Shown in pieces: positions 8,201 through 17,352 of a stretch of 64,000 bases of DNA. Numbering within the stretch: the first letter of the stretch is position 1; every line of letters starts with the position of its first letter. The DNA is taken from positions 1,499,022-1,563,021 of the forward strand of contig NZ_FOJG01000001.1 of assembly GCF_900110835.1 (NCBI RefSeq). The letters are read 5' to 3'. The notes under the pieces are model-generated. The model did no database searches. It saw nothing but the letters and a program-made list of their open reading frames with translations, and was not told the origin of the DNA. A program made the translations under genes and the position numbers. This DNA comes from Chitinophaga arvensicola (GTDB lineage: Bacteria > Bacteroidota > Bacteroidia > Chitinophagales > Chitinophagaceae).

Positions 8201-10812
8201 TCGGTGAGCAGCATACCGGTGGTACGGTCGCCGGTTGGAATGCGAAGGCCTGCGTAGGAAGTGAAAGGATTATAAGGCATGGAGAAATGATCGATACTGA
8301 AATCGCCTCCCGGCTCAAATACTTTTACTTCAAAATTGGCTTTCAGCTGACCGGGGGCCACTTTACCCAACTGTATATCCGCATTTACCGGTGCGCTGCC
8401 GCTTTCGCTGAGCGGACCTTCGAAAATGGTTTTATTTTCGGCATCGAAATGCGTTACAGGATCATCGAAGGAATAGTCTGCAAACTTAGGGAAGCTGGTG
8501 CTTTGCTGTACCAGCGATACATCTACTTTCGCTTTCAGGTGCTGTGCGGTGGCGCCAAACAGCCACATGGCCGACAGGTTACCGGTGGAGCTGCCTTTCG
8601 ATAGGGAGGTGATGCTGCCAAAATCCATCTTTATTTTAAGACGGTTTGGTTTCACAGTTTCGATACGCACATTCTTCTGGAAAGTGGCGCCGCCTACTTT
8701 TACTTTGGCTACCCAGTTACCGGTCGGATCATCGGGAGCAGTAGCGGTAGCAAAGCTGTAGAAACCGTTCAGGCCTTCATGCTGATTGATACGTTTGTAT
8801 AATTGTCCTTTGGGATTGTATAGTTCCAGGGAAACGGGGTGATCTGCCGGTAACTTCTCTCCTTTATCTTCCAGTATAAACGTGAGATAGAGGGAATCAC
8901 CGGGGCGCCATACGCCACGCTCACCGTACAGGAAGCCTTTGATACCGTTTTGTACTTCTTCTCCTTTTACGTCGAAGCGGCTTAATGGAAGGGAACTTCC
9001 GTCGTCCAGTTTGAGGTAACCTCTTTCATTTTCTTTTTTGGCGATGAGGAGGTAAGGTTTGCGTTTCAGATCAAAAGAAGCCAGACCATCTCCATCACTT
9101 TTTGTTTTAAAGATCACCTGGTTCTGGTAGTCGAGCAGTTCCAGCTCTACGCCCGACATGGGTTTGGTATCGCGTATATCCGTTACCGCTACCAGCATGC
9201 TATTGTCATTTCCTCTTTTGGCAATGATGCCGATGTTGGAAGAAATGATATTGCGGGAAGCCCATTTATCTTTACTGTAGTAAGAGTTGGAGCAGGCATC
9301 GTTGCGGCGGTCCCAGTTATAGCCATATGGATAATAGCTATCGTACCGTTGCCAGAAGGAATCATCGTCATCAATTTTTTCACCGCCGTAGTATTCTTCT
9401 TCATCACCTTCTCCTTCACCGGAAACGCTGTCGCCATCTTTGGTGGTGTCTGCGGAGCAGGCGGTCATGGCATATGATTTCCGGAAGCCGATGGTGATGC
9501 GGTAAATGGCGCCTGGTTCTGTGCGGAGCATCTTATCCAGGTCGAGGAAGAAGCGGTTTTTCTTATGCAGGTTTACCGATTTGTCGGTATCCAGGCGGAT
9601 AGTTTTCTCTACTACGGGCTTGCCTACACGACGAAGCTCCTGGCTGCCGTCCAGGTCGTTGCGCTGGAGGTATTGTGGAACGTTGTTTTCGTAGATTTTT
9701 ATAATGGAGACGTCTACCGCATTAAGGTTTACCGCTTCAAACGGCATCACGAGTTTGTTGCTTTCCGGCAGGATTACGCCTTTGCCGGGGATGCTGACGC
9801 TGGGTAATGTATTTTCAAAATTCACATTGGCGCTGAAGGTTTTACCTAAGCGTTTATCCGTGATGTTGATCACGCCTTCATTGACAATCACGTTGTAGTT
9901 GCCTTCCAGTCGTACGGGTGCATATACGCTTACTTCACTACCGTCTACGGTATAACGCAGATCGCTCTGACCGCTGATGCCGATGAGCCCTTCGAGTGTC
10001 TGGGCCATGCTGATCGGATCGGAGAACTGTACCAGCAGGTGTTGTTCGGGATCAGAAAGGGCTTTTACATCTAATACTTTAAAGTCGCCAACGGCGGGTA
10101 CTTCAAATGTTTTTTTGCCGGTATTTTCCACTTTCAGCGGGCTGCCGTTCCAGTTGAGTTCCAGGTTGCGGCTGATATTGCCACGGGCAATATTGGCAAT
10201 CGTGAAGCGGGAGGTGCGTTCAGCAGCATTATGCTGCCAGGTAATGGGTAATCCTTTACCGGCATATTGTGCGGTGATTATTTTTTCGATGGATTGCGGA
10301 TCTTCCACATCTGCCGTATAAATGGCGCCTGTGTAGGTCATACGATCCAGGGTATTATTGCTGCTGGCTTTCAGGCCGAAATAATCCAAAGAAAAGGATG
10401 GCTTGATGATTTTGAATTCGAAATCAAATGATTTCAGTTCTTTCGGCACTTCCAGGATTTTGCCCAGTTTGAAATTGGCTTCATACTTTTTCCCCGGTTG
10501 CAGGTTTTCATCGGGTCTGAATTCGATGGTGGTAGCATCGATCCAGTAGGACTTTCCCTTAATGGAAGGCGAAAATTCAAATACTTCTTTTTCCAGTGGC
10601 TCGTTCTGGGTATGCGTCACATTGGTTTGTGACGTCAGGTGAACGCGGATAGCACTTTGTTTGGAAATGATCCCGGCAGTATATGCTTCAATATATCTGG
10701 CAAATTCGGGGTTCATTTCTTTCTTCGCCGTACGGCAACCGCTGATAACAAACAGGGCGGCCAGGAAGAAAAAAAATGTTGCTACAGCGTAAAGCCGTTT
10801 CTTTGGGTGCAT
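5227..10812 (-). CDS. Alpha-2-macroglobulin family lipoprotein with intact thioester
   Basis: 1861 residues, the usual size of bacterial macroglobulins. A lipoprotein signal ends at Cys26 (ISGC). N-terminal MG-type beta domains are followed by a bait-region-like middle, and the complement-like alpha-helical thioester domain starts at HGCIEQTTSG (Cys1409, Gln1412), so the covalent trap is predicted functional. The family inhibits proteases in the periplasm and is linked to PBP1C for wall repair after attack. Odd feature: a strongly acidic, Gly/Glu/Asp- and Tyr-rich low-complexity insert at about residues 455-510. The gene stands apart from pbpC, which lies downstream beyond the plus-strand hydrolase-gap pair. 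Confidence 0.93.
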   Translation of the reverse strand: MHPKKRLYAVATFFFFLAALFVISGCRTAKKEMNPEFARYIEAYTAGIISKQSAIRVHLTSQTNVTHTQNEPLEKEVFEFSPSIKGKSYWIDATTIEFRPDENLQPGKKYEANFKLGKILEVPKELKSFDFEFKIIKPSFSLDYFGLKASSNNTLDRMTYTGAIYTADVEDPQSIEKIITAQYAGKGLPITWQHNAAERTSRFTIANIARGNISRNLELNWNGSPLKVENTGKKTFEVPAVGDFKVLDVKALSDPEQHLLVQFSDPISMAQTLEGLIGISGQSDLRYTVDGSEVSVYAPVRLEGNYNVIVNEGVINITDKRLGKTFSANVNFENTLPSVSIPGKGVILPESNKLVMPFEAVNLNAVDVSIIKIYENNVPQYLQRNDLDGSQELRRVGKPVVEKTIRLDTDKSVNLHKKNRFFLDLDKMLRTEPGAIYRITIGFRKSYAMTACSADTTKDGDSVSGEGEGDEEEYYGGEKIDDDDSFWQRYDSYYPYGYNWDRRNDACSNSYYSKDKWASRNIISSNIGIIAKRGNDNSMLVAVTDIRDTKPMSGVELELLDYQNQVIFKTKSDGDGLASFDLKRKPYLLIAKKENERGYLKLDDGSSLPLSRFDVKGEEVQNGIKGFLYGERGVWRPGDSLYLTFILEDKGEKLPADHPVSLELYNPKGQLYKRINQHEGLNGFYSFATATAPDDPTGNWVAKVKVGGATFQKNVRIETVKPNRLKIKMDFGSITSLSKGSSTGNLSAMWLFGATAQHLKAKVDVSLVQQSTSFPKFADYSFDDPVTHFDAENKTIFEGPLSESGSAPVNADIQLGKVAPGQLKANFEVKVFEPGGDFSIDHFSMPYNPFTSYAGLRIPTGDRTTGMLLTDQSHSIDLVDVDGNGNLTSGSREVQVELYKIKWRWWWDEGEQDDYSNFTQDSYNQLLSKETVTLQNGKGKWDLRVNSPDWGRYLIRVKDLQSGHTAGKSVYIDWPGWAERMQKENPAEASMLVFTSNKQQYKTGEDIVLTIPSSKGGRGLVSIESGSKVLKTYWLTTEQGQTTFKFKAEKNMTPNIYVNVSLLQPHAQTLNDLPIRMYGTIPISVEDPGTILKPVITMADKLKPETEASITVSEGNGKPMTYTIAIVDEGLLDLTRFKTPDPHSAFYAREALGVKTWDLFDYVIGAWGADMDRILSIGGDEGLNKNAGNAKANRFKPVVKYMGPFYLKTGQKQTHKFKLPPYIGSVKAMVVAGQEGAYGFAEKAVAVKKPLMLLTTAPRVLGPSEIIQVPVTVFGLEPNIRNVSVNLSTSSLLEVVGEQTKTVTFSQPGEQIVYFDVKVRPQTGVAKIKVVATSGAEKAEENVELNVRNPNPVITNIIENTLEGNKSWQTAFSPVGMAGTNSGVLEVSTIPSLNLGKRLRFLIEYPHGCIEQTTSGVFPQLVLNQLMDVKESQLAEIDRNVKAGINRLKSFQTSDGGFSYWPGEGNSDEWGTNYGGHFLIEAQAQGYTLPAGLLDQWKKYQRNKAGTWAPSTLNFYGGDLTQSYRLYLLALAKSPELGAMNRLKEFKYLSAPAKWRLAAAYKLSGQPEVANTLVQGLTTDVKAYTQLGGTFGSDLRDKAMILETLTILGQRNRANELVKQIAAQLSQNDQWYSTQTTAYALIAIAKYCGNNKGGSKINFAYTINGVKGTVNGQSFVTQIPVTFNGSSGNISIQNNGQNVLYTRLILQGQPDAGQEPVATNNPDILGMQVSFSTRDGKPIDPATLRQGSDFMATVTINNPGHRGYYEQMALSQIFPSGWEILNTRLMENDSAFHSSPATYMDIRDDRVYTYFNIEENKKRTYNVLLNAAYLGRYYLPATSCEAMYDNTIHAFTPGKWVEVVK

Positions 10813-10891
10813 CAGGAAAGCGGATTAGGTGATTAACTATTAGCTGCGAATGTCGGGAATTTTATTCAAACGGGCGAGAGGGGTAACAAAG

Positions 10892-10927
10892 GGGAGATGA
10901 GAGCAGATTTTTTGACTCCCATCTCCC
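10892..10927 (-). terminator. Hairpin downstream of the double-ATPase gene
   Basis: Arms GGGAGATG (10892-10899) and CATCTCCC (10920-10927) enclose a 20-base loop. The hairpin lies directly after the stop of the minus-strand ABC gene. The T-tract is weak. It belongs to the GGGGAGAT hairpin group. Confidence 0.55.
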
Positions 10928-10936
10928 GGGAATTAT

Positions 10937-12427
10937 TTATACCATACGGCCTTTATCAAGCCTGATGAACTGATCCACGCAGGCCGGCAGTTCCTCTACG
11001 TAATGTGTTACGAAGATGAGGGTAACCGGCATATGTTCACAAAGTTGTTCTATTACTTTTTTGAAGTGTTCCTTTTGCCGGGCGTCGAGTCCCTGGCAAG
11101 GCTCGTCGAAGATCAGCAGGGGCGGGTTTTTAACCAGGGCGCGGGCCAGTAAAGTAAGCCGCTGCGCGCTTTCCGGCACCTGTTTAAAAGGTGTTTTTTC
11201 GTGTTGGGCGATATTCAGTACGCTCATCCAGTCGCGGGCAATCTGTTGTTGCTCCTGGGTAGCGGGTTTGGTGCTGCCGATGATATCTGAAAAGCCCGAG
11301 CATACTACCTGCAAACAGTTGTCGCGGGAGGTAAAATACTGATGTAGTTCGGGTGATACGAAGCCTATTTTCTTTTTGATATCCCAGATGCTTTCCCCGG
11401 AACCGCGTTTGCGGTCGAAGAGCCAGAGTTTATTGGCGTAGGCCTGTGGGTTATCTCCATTTACAAGACTCAGCAGGGTGGATTTGCCGGCGCCATTGGG
11501 GCCGAGCAGCGCCCATTTATCATTTGGCTTTACGGTCCAGTTGATACCGTCCAGGATGGTATTTTCCCCATATTTGATGTGGATATCTTCCATCCGGATG
11601 ATGGTGTCGAATGAAGGTGGTGTGCTGTGCTGCACCAGCGCGGCAATTTTATCTGCTTCCATTTCCGGCAGGTCGATGGTGGCAGGAGCGGGTAAGGGCA
11701 GCTGGATAAATTCGCTACGTGTATACTTACCAGTTATAGCGCCATTTTCGAGTGTCAGCACATGGGTAATATGTTCCGGAATTTCGTGGGGGGCAGTGGC
11801 CAGCAGTACGGTGGCGCCTCCGGCAATAATTTCGTTGATCATATTGCTGAAGTCTTTCCGCGCTTGCACATCCAGGCCGATGTAGGGATTATCCAGCATC
11901 AGTAGTTGCGGTTGCTGCATCAGGGCGCGGGCAATCATGACGCGGCGGGTTTCGCCGTTGGATAATTTGATGAGCCGTTTTTCCATCAGGGGCGCAATAC
12001 GCAGTGGTTGCAGTAAGGCAGGGACTTCCGTGAGTTCCAGGTACTCCATTACAGTGGGGGAATTATCGGCATCCATGCTGTTGAAGCGTTGCTGATAATA
12101 GAAATCTGTAGTGGTGTTGGAGAGATTGCGGAAGGTGTGGTGATGCCCTACCAGCGCCACCAGGTTGCGATAGTTGAACCAGGGATCGGTAATGGTATGC
12201 TGACGGCAGTATTCTTCATAAAAATGATAATGAATGCTGCCATTGATGATATTGAATTTACCGAGAATGGCATTTAGCAGGGCAGTTTTGCCGGAGCCAC
12301 TGGGGCCGGTGATGGCCCATTGCTCGCCTTTAAGAATCTCCCAGTTGAGGGTATCAAATAATGTTTTATCGAGGTACCTGACGGTAATATGTTCCAGTGA
12401 GAGGAACGGTGTTTGCTTAGCTGTCAT
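10937..12427 (-). CDS. ABC-type protein with two fused ATPase domains, ModF-like
   Basis: 496 residues made of two ABC ATPase domains and no membrane segment. Domain 1 (about 1-240) has Walker A GPSGSGKT and a signature LSNGE. Domain 2 (about 270-496) has GPNGAGKST and a degenerate signature near PESAQRLTLLARAL, followed by a Walker B LLIFDEP. This is the arrangement of ModF/PhrA proteins, whose role is unclear (linked to molybdate or photorepair in E. coli). No permease gene adjoins it. It is divergent from the elaA-type gene with 76 bases between the starts. The precise role is unknown. Confidence 0.8.
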   Translation of the reverse strand: MTAKQTPFLSLEHITVRYLDKTLFDTLNWEILKGEQWAITGPSGSGKTALLNAILGKFNIINGSIHYHFYEEYCRQHTITDPWFNYRNLVALVGHHHTFRNLSNTTTDFYYQQRFNSMDADNSPTVMEYLELTEVPALLQPLRIAPLMEKRLIKLSNGETRRVMIARALMQQPQLLMLDNPYIGLDVQARKDFSNMINEIIAGGATVLLATAPHEIPEHITHVLTLENGAITGKYTRSEFIQLPLPAPATIDLPEMEADKIAALVQHSTPPSFDTIIRMEDIHIKYGENTILDGINWTVKPNDKWALLGPNGAGKSTLLSLVNGDNPQAYANKLWLFDRKRGSGESIWDIKKKIGFVSPELHQYFTSRDNCLQVVCSGFSDIIGSTKPATQEQQQIARDWMSVLNIAQHEKTPFKQVPESAQRLTLLARALVKNPPLLIFDEPCQGLDARQKEHFKKVIEQLCEHMPVTLIFVTHYVEELPACVDQFIRLDKGRMV

Positions 12428-12503
12428 AATTTGGACGATTGGGCTAAATATTCATCTGTCGGATATAAAATTAATCCGATTATTGAAAGCTTCCAGTAAA
12501 TTT

Positions 12504-12965
12504 ATGGCAAAGTTAGATGGTATGATCTGGAAGATAAAGTCATTTGATGCATTAACCACGCAGGAACTCTATGCTATTCTGCGTTTGCGGGCCGAGGTAT
12601 TTGTAGTTGAACAAAACTGTGCTTATCAGGATCTTGATAACTCGGATCAGAAGGCGTTGCATTTAATGGGTACGGATGAAGAAGGCCGGTTGCTGGCCTA
12701 TACGCGTATTTTTGAGCCGGGAATTAAGTTTGCGGAGGCGTCTATCGGCAGGGTGGTCACATCGCCGCTGGCCAGGGGAACCGGTGCCGGAAGGGCATTG
12801 ATGGAGCAGTCTGTTGCGGAATTGCAGCAGCACTTTGGTGTAATTCCGATCCGCATAGGTGCGCAGCAGTATTTACAGCGGTTTTATACTTCCCTGGGAT
12901 TTGAGCAAACCAGTGATACTTATATGGAAGATGGGATTCCTCACATTGAAATGCTGAGGCCCTGA
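12504..12965 (+). CDS. elaA: GNAT N-acetyltransferase, ElaA family
   Basis: 153 residues from ATG 12504, the same length as E. coli ElaA. A second in-frame ATG at 12522 (MIWKIKSF) is an equally good start. The conserved ElaA block LRAEVFVVEQNCAYQDLD is followed by a GNAT acetyl-CoA site with the pattern RGTGAGRALM. Longer upstream extensions overlap the divergent ABC gene and are rejected. The cytoplasmic enzyme transfers acetyl from acetyl-CoA; the acceptor is not established for the family. It converges on the DUF6048 gene through a shared hairpin. Confidence 0.88.
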   Translation: MAKLDGMIWKIKSFDALTTQELYAILRLRAEVFVVEQNCAYQDLDNSDQKALHLMGTDEEGRLLAYTRIFEPGIKFAEASIGRVVTSPLARGTGAGRALMEQSVAELQQHFGVIPIRIGAQQYLQRFYTSLGFEQTSDTYMEDGIPHIEMLRP

Positions 12966-12977
12966 TATAATAACTTT

Positions 12978-13014
12978 GGGGAGATGAAAGCGATATAACG
13001 GCTTCTATCTCCCC
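12978..13014. terminator. Bidirectional hairpin between elaA and the DUF6048 gene
   Basis: GGGGAGATGAAAGC at 12978-12991 pairs with GCTTCTATCTCCCC at 13001-13014 with one mismatch. T-rich flanks lie on one side and A/T on the other. It is very similar in sequence to the hairpin at 17353-17393. Confidence 0.8.
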
Positions 13015-13035
13015 AAATTTTATCAGCAAGCGATC

Positions 13036-13863
13036 TTATCGCTTGGGTATTTTTTTCGTTTTTACTTCTACCGGACGGGCATGTTCTTTAATACGGTAGA
13101 AAGGAATCACGTAGGAAACTGTGTACTGTACGTCGAAAACAGCCCTTTTGGCGCCATTGCCAAAGCCTGGTATGACCAATGGGGTCATATTGTCTGTTTT
13201 TACATTATTGATCAGGATCCGTTCGCGGATGTTCCAGCCCATGAAAAAGTTCTTCAGCACTTCTACTTTCAGTCCTACGAGGAGTTCTACCCAATGCGCG
13301 TTTACATTTGTTTTAGGTACACTGCCGGAAAGGTTATCGCCCCAGTAGCTGTTTTTTATATTATAGGTAGGTACTGCATAATTAAAGTGTGAAAATCCGT
13401 ATCTGAAGCCACCATAGAATATATTCTTCTCGGTAACATATTGTCTTTTCAGGAAGTTATAATCTACTCCCAGGGTCACAAACATGCCATTGCCTTTATA
13501 GGTATAGTTGGTATCGCTATAGGGAGTGTTGGCATAGCCGCCTTCAAAGGCAACATAGAGATTACTGTTGATGCGGGCGTCTGCTACTACGGTAAATTCT
13601 TTCCGGTAAGGGTAATAGATTGCAGAGGCGATGCGGCTGAGATCCACGCCAATGCGTAAGCCGCCCGGAATATACCAGGAGCTGTCTTTGTGAACAAGTA
13701 CCGCTCCGTGGGCCGAATCGATATGGGCCTTGTGCGTGGTATCTGTCAGGATAAGTTTGTGGGTGGTATCTGCTTTAACGTTAGCCGGCTTGTTCTGAGC
13801 AGTGGCGGCAACGCTGAGCAGGATACTACTGATTAAAGAAAAACAAAGTAAGATGCGTGTCAT
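13036..13863 (-). CDS. DUF6048 family protein, secreted
   Basis: 275 residues with a signal peptide (MTRILLCFSLISSILLSVAATA). After a variable Lys/Thr/His-rich linker, the main part (about 68-260) has GGLRIGVDLSRIASAIYYPYRKEF and alternating hydrophobic strands with many aromatic residues. It looks like an outer-membrane beta-barrel-type protein. The family is known only as a conserved Bacteroidota protein of unknown function found beside DUF6452. It overlaps the DUF6452 gene by 38 bases, which indicates translational coupling. The C-terminal tail is basic (KTKKIPKR), which is unusual for a barrel. Confidence 0.75.
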   Translation of the reverse strand: MTRILLCFSLISSILLSVAATAQNKPANVKADTTHKLILTDTTHKAHIDSAHGAVLVHKDSSWYIPGGLRIGVDLSRIASAIYYPYRKEFTVVADARINSNLYVAFEGGYANTPYSDTNYTYKGNGMFVTLGVDYNFLKRQYVTEKNIFYGGFRYGFSHFNYAVPTYNIKNSYWGDNLSGSVPKTNVNAHWVELLVGLKVEVLKNFFMGWNIRERILINNVKTDNMTPLVIPGFGNGAKRAVFDVQYTVSYVIPFYRIKEHARPVEVKTKKIPKR

Positions 13864-14302
13864 TACTGCTAGTTACGGACTTATTATTAATTACCACCCT
13901 ATTGATGGTGTGCATGGTAGCGATCACGGTATCTATATTAAAATAGGTACCAAAGCCGCAACCCGGTGATATAAAATGTTGCTGCCGCTGATAGCGGATC
14001 TTCAGGGTATCGGCCACCAGTGCAGAATCCACTTTCAGGTAAAAGAGGCTGCTGTCGGCTACAGGCGACAACTGGAAGAACAGGTCTTTCAGTGGCTGAC
14101 TTTTGTAAATGGAATCCCTTCCCAGGGCGAATGCGGTCACCTTTGGCATAATGGTATCCCTTATAATCCCGGCGCTGTCGCGGGAAAAGTGGATATGATA
14201 ATCATTACGCAGGGTTTGATCGCATACTTTAGTTTCATTTTCACAGGCGGCGATGCCTGCGAAAATGAAGACCGTTAATAATATCTGATAAATGCTTTTC
14301 AT
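13826..14302 (-). CDS. DUF6452 family lipoprotein
   Basis: 158 residues with a lipoprotein signal (FIFAGIAAC, Cys20). The mature part begins with a CDQTLRNDYHIHF-type segment typical of DUF6452, then beta strands ending in VINNKS and LTLFFFNQ. Function is unknown. It precedes and overlaps the DUF6048 gene, and the two genes recur together across Bacteroidota, so the products may form a cell-envelope pair. It starts 24 bases after the uvrA stop and is probably read from the uvrA transcript. Confidence 0.75.
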   Translation of the reverse strand: MKSIYQILLTVFIFAGIAACENETKVCDQTLRNDYHIHFSRDSAGIIRDTIMPKVTAFALGRDSIYKSQPLKDLFFQLSPVADSSLFYLKVDSALVADTLKIRYQRQQHFISPGCGFGTYFNIDTVIATMHTINRVVINNKSVTSSNDTHLTLFFFNQ

Positions 14303-14326
14303 TACTTGTTTACGGTTGGCAAGATA

Positions 14327-17206
14327 TTAAATTCCCAGCTCCTTTTTGAGGAATCTGGCTGTATGACTGTCTTTACAGGTAACCACCTGTTCAGGAGTAC
14401 CGGTACAAAGGATAGTACCGCCACCACCGCCGCCTTCCGGGCCGAGATCTACAATATAGTCGGCCATTTTGATCACATCGAGATTATGCTCTATCACCAG
14501 TACGGTATTGCCTCTGTCGACCAGTTTATACAGTACTTTCAGCAACAGCTGGATGTCCTGGAAGTGAAGTCCGGTGGTAGGTTCATCAAGAATGTAAATG
14601 GTTTTACCGGTATCTTTCTTGGAAAGTTCGGTAGCCAGTTTTACACGTTGTGCTTCTCCTCCGGAAAGGGTTACCGCTGATTGTCCGAGTGTGATGTAGC
14701 CGAGGCCTACGTCCTGTAATGTTTTGATTTTGCGGTAAATCCATGGAACCGGTTGGAAGAATTCTACGGCTTCATCAACAGTCATATCCAGAACATCGGA
14801 GATAGATTTGCCTTTGTAGCGTATTTCCAGTGTTTCGCGGTTATAACGGCGACCATTACACTTTTCGCAATGCACATATACATCCGGTAGGAAGTTCATT
14901 TCTATGACGCGCATTCCGCCGCCTTCACACACATCACAGCGGCCTGTTTTCACGTTGAACGAGAACCGGCCTGCATTGTAGCCCCTGATTTTTGCTTCCG
15001 GTACGGAGGCAAACAGGGTTCTGATGTCGGTGAAAAATCCGCAGTAGGTAGCCGGGTTGCTGCGTGGGGTACGGCCTATGGGGGATTGGTCAATTTCAAT
15101 CACCTTATCAATAAACTCCAGTCCTTTGATGCTTTTGTAGGGCATGGGGACCATTTTGGAGTCGTACGCATGTTTGGAAAGAATGGGGTACAGTGTTTCG
15201 TTGATCAGGGTAGATTTACCGCTGCCGGAAACACCGGTCACACAGATGAAAGTGCCCAGGGGCAGTTTCAGGTTTACATTCTTCAGGTTATTGCCGGAGG
15301 CGCCTTTCAGTTCCAGGGAATTACCGTTGCCTTTGCGGCGTTCGGCGGGTAGTTCTGAAGAGGTGTTGCCATTGAGATAGCCGGCAGTAGGTGTATTGAG
15401 TTTCAGGATCTGTTTGGGCGTGCCTTGTGCGATGATCTGTCCGCCGTGTACACCGGCGCCGGGGCCAATGTCTACGAGGTGATCGGCATGCAGCATGATA
15501 TCTTTGTCGTGTTCTACCACGATCACGGTATTCCCCATTTCTTTCAGGTTGCGCAGGGCATCGATCAGCTGCATGTTATCGCGCTGATGCAGGCCTATAC
15601 TTGGCTCATCGAGAATATAGGTAATCCCCATCAGCTGAGATCCGATCTGGGTGGCCAGCCGGATACGTTGTGACTCGCCTCCGCTGAGAGTCCGGGTAGG
15701 ACGGTTCAGGGTGAGGTAGTTGAGTCCTACGTTAAGCAGGAATCCAAGTCGTTCGCGGATTTCCTTGAGGATATCTTTGGCAATGGCATTCTGTTTTTTC
15801 TCAAGACGGTCTTCGATATTTCCAAACCAGGCCAGGAGTTTATCCAGGTCCATATTTCCGAGTTCGGAGATATTTTTCTCATCGATCTTGAAGAACAGGC
15901 TTTCCTTTTTGAGGCGGGCGCCGTTGCATTCGGGGCAGGTGCTGAGTTTCATGAAGCCTTCTGCCCAGCTGCGTACATGATCGGAGGAAGTATCGTTAAA
16001 ATAGCGGCGTACCATGTTTACCACGCCTTCGTATTCGGTGGCGTATTCTGTGCTGCCGTTGCTTTCCCCGAATTCGAGGTCCACTTCGAGCTTCCCGTTT
16101 TCATCGCCAAACAACAATACGTTGAGGGCTTTCTGAGGAATGCTGGAAATAGGGGCTGTTAAGGAAAATTTATACTTTTTGGCGAGTTGTTGTACCTGTT
16201 TGAAGGTAAACGTATCGCGGGCTTCTCCTAGTGGTTTTAAGCCGCCATCGGTGATAGATATGTTGTAATCCGGGATTACTTCGTCCATATCTATCTGGTA
16301 GATGGTGCCGAGGCCTTTACAACGGGGGCAGGCGCCATAGGGAGAGTTAAAGGAGAAGGTGTTTGGACTGGGCTCTTCGTAAGAGAGACCGGTTTCTTCA
16401 CACATCAGTTGTTTGCTGTACTGGCTCACTTTGTTGGTGTCGTGGTCCATGATAAACAGCAGTCCTTTGCCCATGGTGAGTGCTTTCTGCACGCTCTGAC
16501 TGATCCGGGCGCGGGCATCTTCCTGCACCTGGATACGGTCTATTACCAGTTCTATGTCGTGGATTTTGTATCGATCCACCTGCATTCTTTCTTTCAGGTC
16601 TTGTATTTCACCGTCTACACGTACTTTGAGGTAGCCTTGTTTGCGTACCTGTTCAAACAGTTCCCGGTAGTGGCCTTTACGTCCGCGTACCAGTGGTGCG
16701 AGGATGGCCAGTTTTTTATTTTTATAGTGTTTGAAAAGATGGGCCAGTATTTCCTCTTCAGAGAAGCGGGTCATCGGTTTATTGGTGTTGTAGGAATAGG
16801 CGGTTCCGGCGCGTGCGTAGAGCAGGCGGAGGAAGTCGTATATTTCCGTGATGGTACCAACCGTAGACCGTGGGTTTTTATTGGTCGTTTTCTGTTCTAT
16901 AGAAATAACGGGAGAAAGTCCGGTGATTTTATCTACATCGGGCCTTTCCATATCGCCGATAAACTGGCGGGCATAAGCGGAAAAGCTTTCCATATAGCGG
17001 CGTTGTCCTTCTGCATAGATGGTATCGAATGCCAGTGATGATTTACCACTGCCACTGATGCCGGTGATGACTACCAGTTTATTTTTGGGCAACTGCAGGT
17101 CCAGGTTTTTCAGGTTATGCTCCCGGGCGCCAAAGATGGCTATCTGTTCATCTGCCGGGGCTTGCGCAACGGAAGTAGCGGGTACATTCTCTTTTTTCTT
17201 TGCCAT
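14327..17206 (-). CDS. uvrA: Excinuclease ABC subunit A
   Basis: 959 residues, full length. There are two ABC ATPase modules: the first Walker A GISGSGKSS is near residue 48 and the second GVSGSGKST near 670. Two LSGGE signatures are present. The zinc modules show CPRCKGLG and CDVCEGGG. UvrA finds bulky DNA lesions and loads UvrB in nucleotide excision repair. The gene probably leads a transcript with the DUF6452 and DUF6048 genes, which lie 24 bases downstream. No LexA-like box is obvious before it. Confidence 0.97.
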   Translation of the reverse strand: MAKKKENVPATSVAQAPADEQIAIFGAREHNLKNLDLQLPKNKLVVITGISGSGKSSLAFDTIYAEGQRRYMESFSAYARQFIGDMERPDVDKITGLSPVISIEQKTTNKNPRSTVGTITEIYDFLRLLYARAGTAYSYNTNKPMTRFSEEEILAHLFKHYKNKKLAILAPLVRGRKGHYRELFEQVRKQGYLKVRVDGEIQDLKERMQVDRYKIHDIELVIDRIQVQEDARARISQSVQKALTMGKGLLFIMDHDTNKVSQYSKQLMCEETGLSYEEPSPNTFSFNSPYGACPRCKGLGTIYQIDMDEVIPDYNISITDGGLKPLGEARDTFTFKQVQQLAKKYKFSLTAPISSIPQKALNVLLFGDENGKLEVDLEFGESNGSTEYATEYEGVVNMVRRYFNDTSSDHVRSWAEGFMKLSTCPECNGARLKKESLFFKIDEKNISELGNMDLDKLLAWFGNIEDRLEKKQNAIAKDILKEIRERLGFLLNVGLNYLTLNRPTRTLSGGESQRIRLATQIGSQLMGITYILDEPSIGLHQRDNMQLIDALRNLKEMGNTVIVVEHDKDIMLHADHLVDIGPGAGVHGGQIIAQGTPKQILKLNTPTAGYLNGNTSSELPAERRKGNGNSLELKGASGNNLKNVNLKLPLGTFICVTGVSGSGKSTLINETLYPILSKHAYDSKMVPMPYKSIKGLEFIDKVIEIDQSPIGRTPRSNPATYCGFFTDIRTLFASVPEAKIRGYNAGRFSFNVKTGRCDVCEGGGMRVIEMNFLPDVYVHCEKCNGRRYNRETLEIRYKGKSISDVLDMTVDEAVEFFQPVPWIYRKIKTLQDVGLGYITLGQSAVTLSGGEAQRVKLATELSKKDTGKTIYILDEPTTGLHFQDIQLLLKVLYKLVDRGNTVLVIEHNLDVIKMADYIVDLGPEGGGGGGTILCTGTPEQVVTCKDSHTARFLKKELGI

Positions 17207-17352
17207 AATATTAAACTACTAAGCTACGGCATAATTAGGAATTTTGAGGACTTGTGTTGCTAAGAATTTTAGCTAAAGGGGGGAGGGATTGTGCTGAGTC
17301 GGGCTGATTCAGTGAATTACAGGGATTAATTATTTTTTGATCTTAAAAAGAT

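Noticed and set aside
5722..10321. Many antisense open frames inside the macroglobulin gene
   Set aside because: They are shadows of a high-quality gene on the other strand, without recognisable domains or promoters.
12234..12503. Long N-terminal extension of the acetyltransferase
   Set aside because: It runs antisense through the ABC gene and adds residues foreign to the ElaA family.
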